Part shown: piece after piece, positions 5,490 through 5,754 of the stretch
How positions within the stretch are numbered: the stretch's first letter is position 1
Layout of the letters: each line of letters begins with the position of its first letter
Source: Acidilobaceae archaeon
GTDB lineage: Archaea; Thermoproteota; Thermoprotei_A; Sulfolobales; Acidilobaceae
Assembly: GCA_027057815.1 (NCBI GenBank)
Contig: JALURD010000067.1
Coordinates: forward strand, 1 to 5,754
Length of the DNA stretch: 5,754 bases
Reading direction: 5' to 3'
Program-made: the position numbers and the translations under genes
Notes under the pieces: model-generated
The model's input: only the letters and a program-made list of their open reading frames with translations
Databases searched by the model: none
What the model was told of the DNA's origin: nothing

Positions 5490-5754
5490 TTGCTCGACCT
5501 AGCTGTTACGTATGCTTCACTTATAATTCAGGGGCTTGAGAGGACGCTAGCGATTGCTGTGCTAAGCTTCTTACTCGGATTCGTTATTTCTATGGGGTTA
5601 AGCTTCGCTAGATTCCTGGCTCCGCAACCACTCAAGGCTTTTGCGGAGGCCTACATAGCATTCTTTAGAGGCACACCGCTCTTAGTCCAGATACTAATGC
5701 TCTATTTCGGCCTGCCCAACCTTGGCATAAGGCTTGACGCGTTCACTGCTGCAA
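5490..5754 (+). CDS. Polar amino-acid ABC transporter permease (HisM/GlnP family), partial, runs off the window
   Basis: The first 88 residues are present and open to the window edge. They contain LERTLAIAVLSFLLGFVISMG (residues 16-36), the typical first membrane helix of the family after the QGLerTL lead-in. AFFRGTPLLVQILMLYFGLP (57-76) follows, the diagnostic fRGTPLLvQ motif of His/Glu/Asp/Arg-type permeases. The conserved EAA loop lies beyond the window. TTG 5490 is chosen because GGTG (5480-5483) sits exactly six bases before it, the same arrangement as at two other genes here; GTG 5481 in the same frame would add three residues but overlaps that site. It is surely in one operon with the binding protein, and the ATPase gene is expected further downstream. 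Confidence 0.88.
   Translation, partial: MLDLAVTYASLIIQGLERTLAIAVLSFLLGFVISMGLSFARFLAPQPLKAFAEAYIAFFRGTPLLVQILMLYFGLPNLGIRLDAFTAA

Overview
The window looks like chromosomal DNA of a hyperthermophilic crenarchaeote. The evidence is: start codons mix ATG, GTG and TTG, several preceded by a GGTG-type Shine-Dalgarno about six bases upstream; AT-rich TATA boxes lie at archaeal distances from starts; ATA isoleucine and AGG/AGA arginine codons are frequent; the tRNA has GC-rich stems; and the protein families are of archaeal type (NikR-like ribbon-helix-helix regulator, ACT-domain regulator, LplA with a C-terminal LplB-like domain). I cannot name the species. Nothing looks like a phage, insertion sequence or CRISPR array.

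Left part (1-2050, + strand): a tightly packed metal-transport operon. The last codons of an upstream gene overlap the start of an ABC ATPase (19-780). The ATPase overlaps an ABC-3 (ZnuB-type) permease (767-1618), which is followed 21 bases later by a NikR-like metal-sensing repressor (1640-2050). Histidine clusters occur in the ATPase tail and in the regulator. The likely logic is uptake of a divalent metal, with the last gene sensing the metal and controlling the operon promoter, which lies outside the window. Which metal is not clear: the permease family is mostly Zn/Mn/Fe, the regulator family is Ni, and the regulator's metal site is altered.

Middle (2051-2399): no large gene. It holds a 32-codon small ORF with a good ribosome-binding site, lying in a stretch packed with complementary segments (2081-2196), then a complete tRNA-Val(CAC) with encoded CCA (2227-2304). 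I see nothing convincing in 2305-2399 apart from a short T-run after the tRNA.

Centre-right (2400-4442, - strand): a lipoate-protein-ligase-like gene with an altered ligand loop (2400-3563), an AT-rich gap with a TATA box and a T-rich possible terminator (3564-3794), and a DNA-binding ACT-domain regulator (3795-4442).

Right (4443-5754): a compact divergent promoter with a palindromic TATA box and a dyad-symmetric candidate operator. It separates the ACT regulator from a polar amino-acid ABC transporter: a membrane-anchored solute-binding protein (4550-5416) and the start of its HisM-type permease (5490 to the window edge). The arrangement suggests that the ACT protein senses an amino acid, represses itself and controls the transporter. 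The most notable points are this divergent control unit, the structured stretch before the tRNA, the non-canonical NikR metal site and the degenerate lipoate loop of the ligase.
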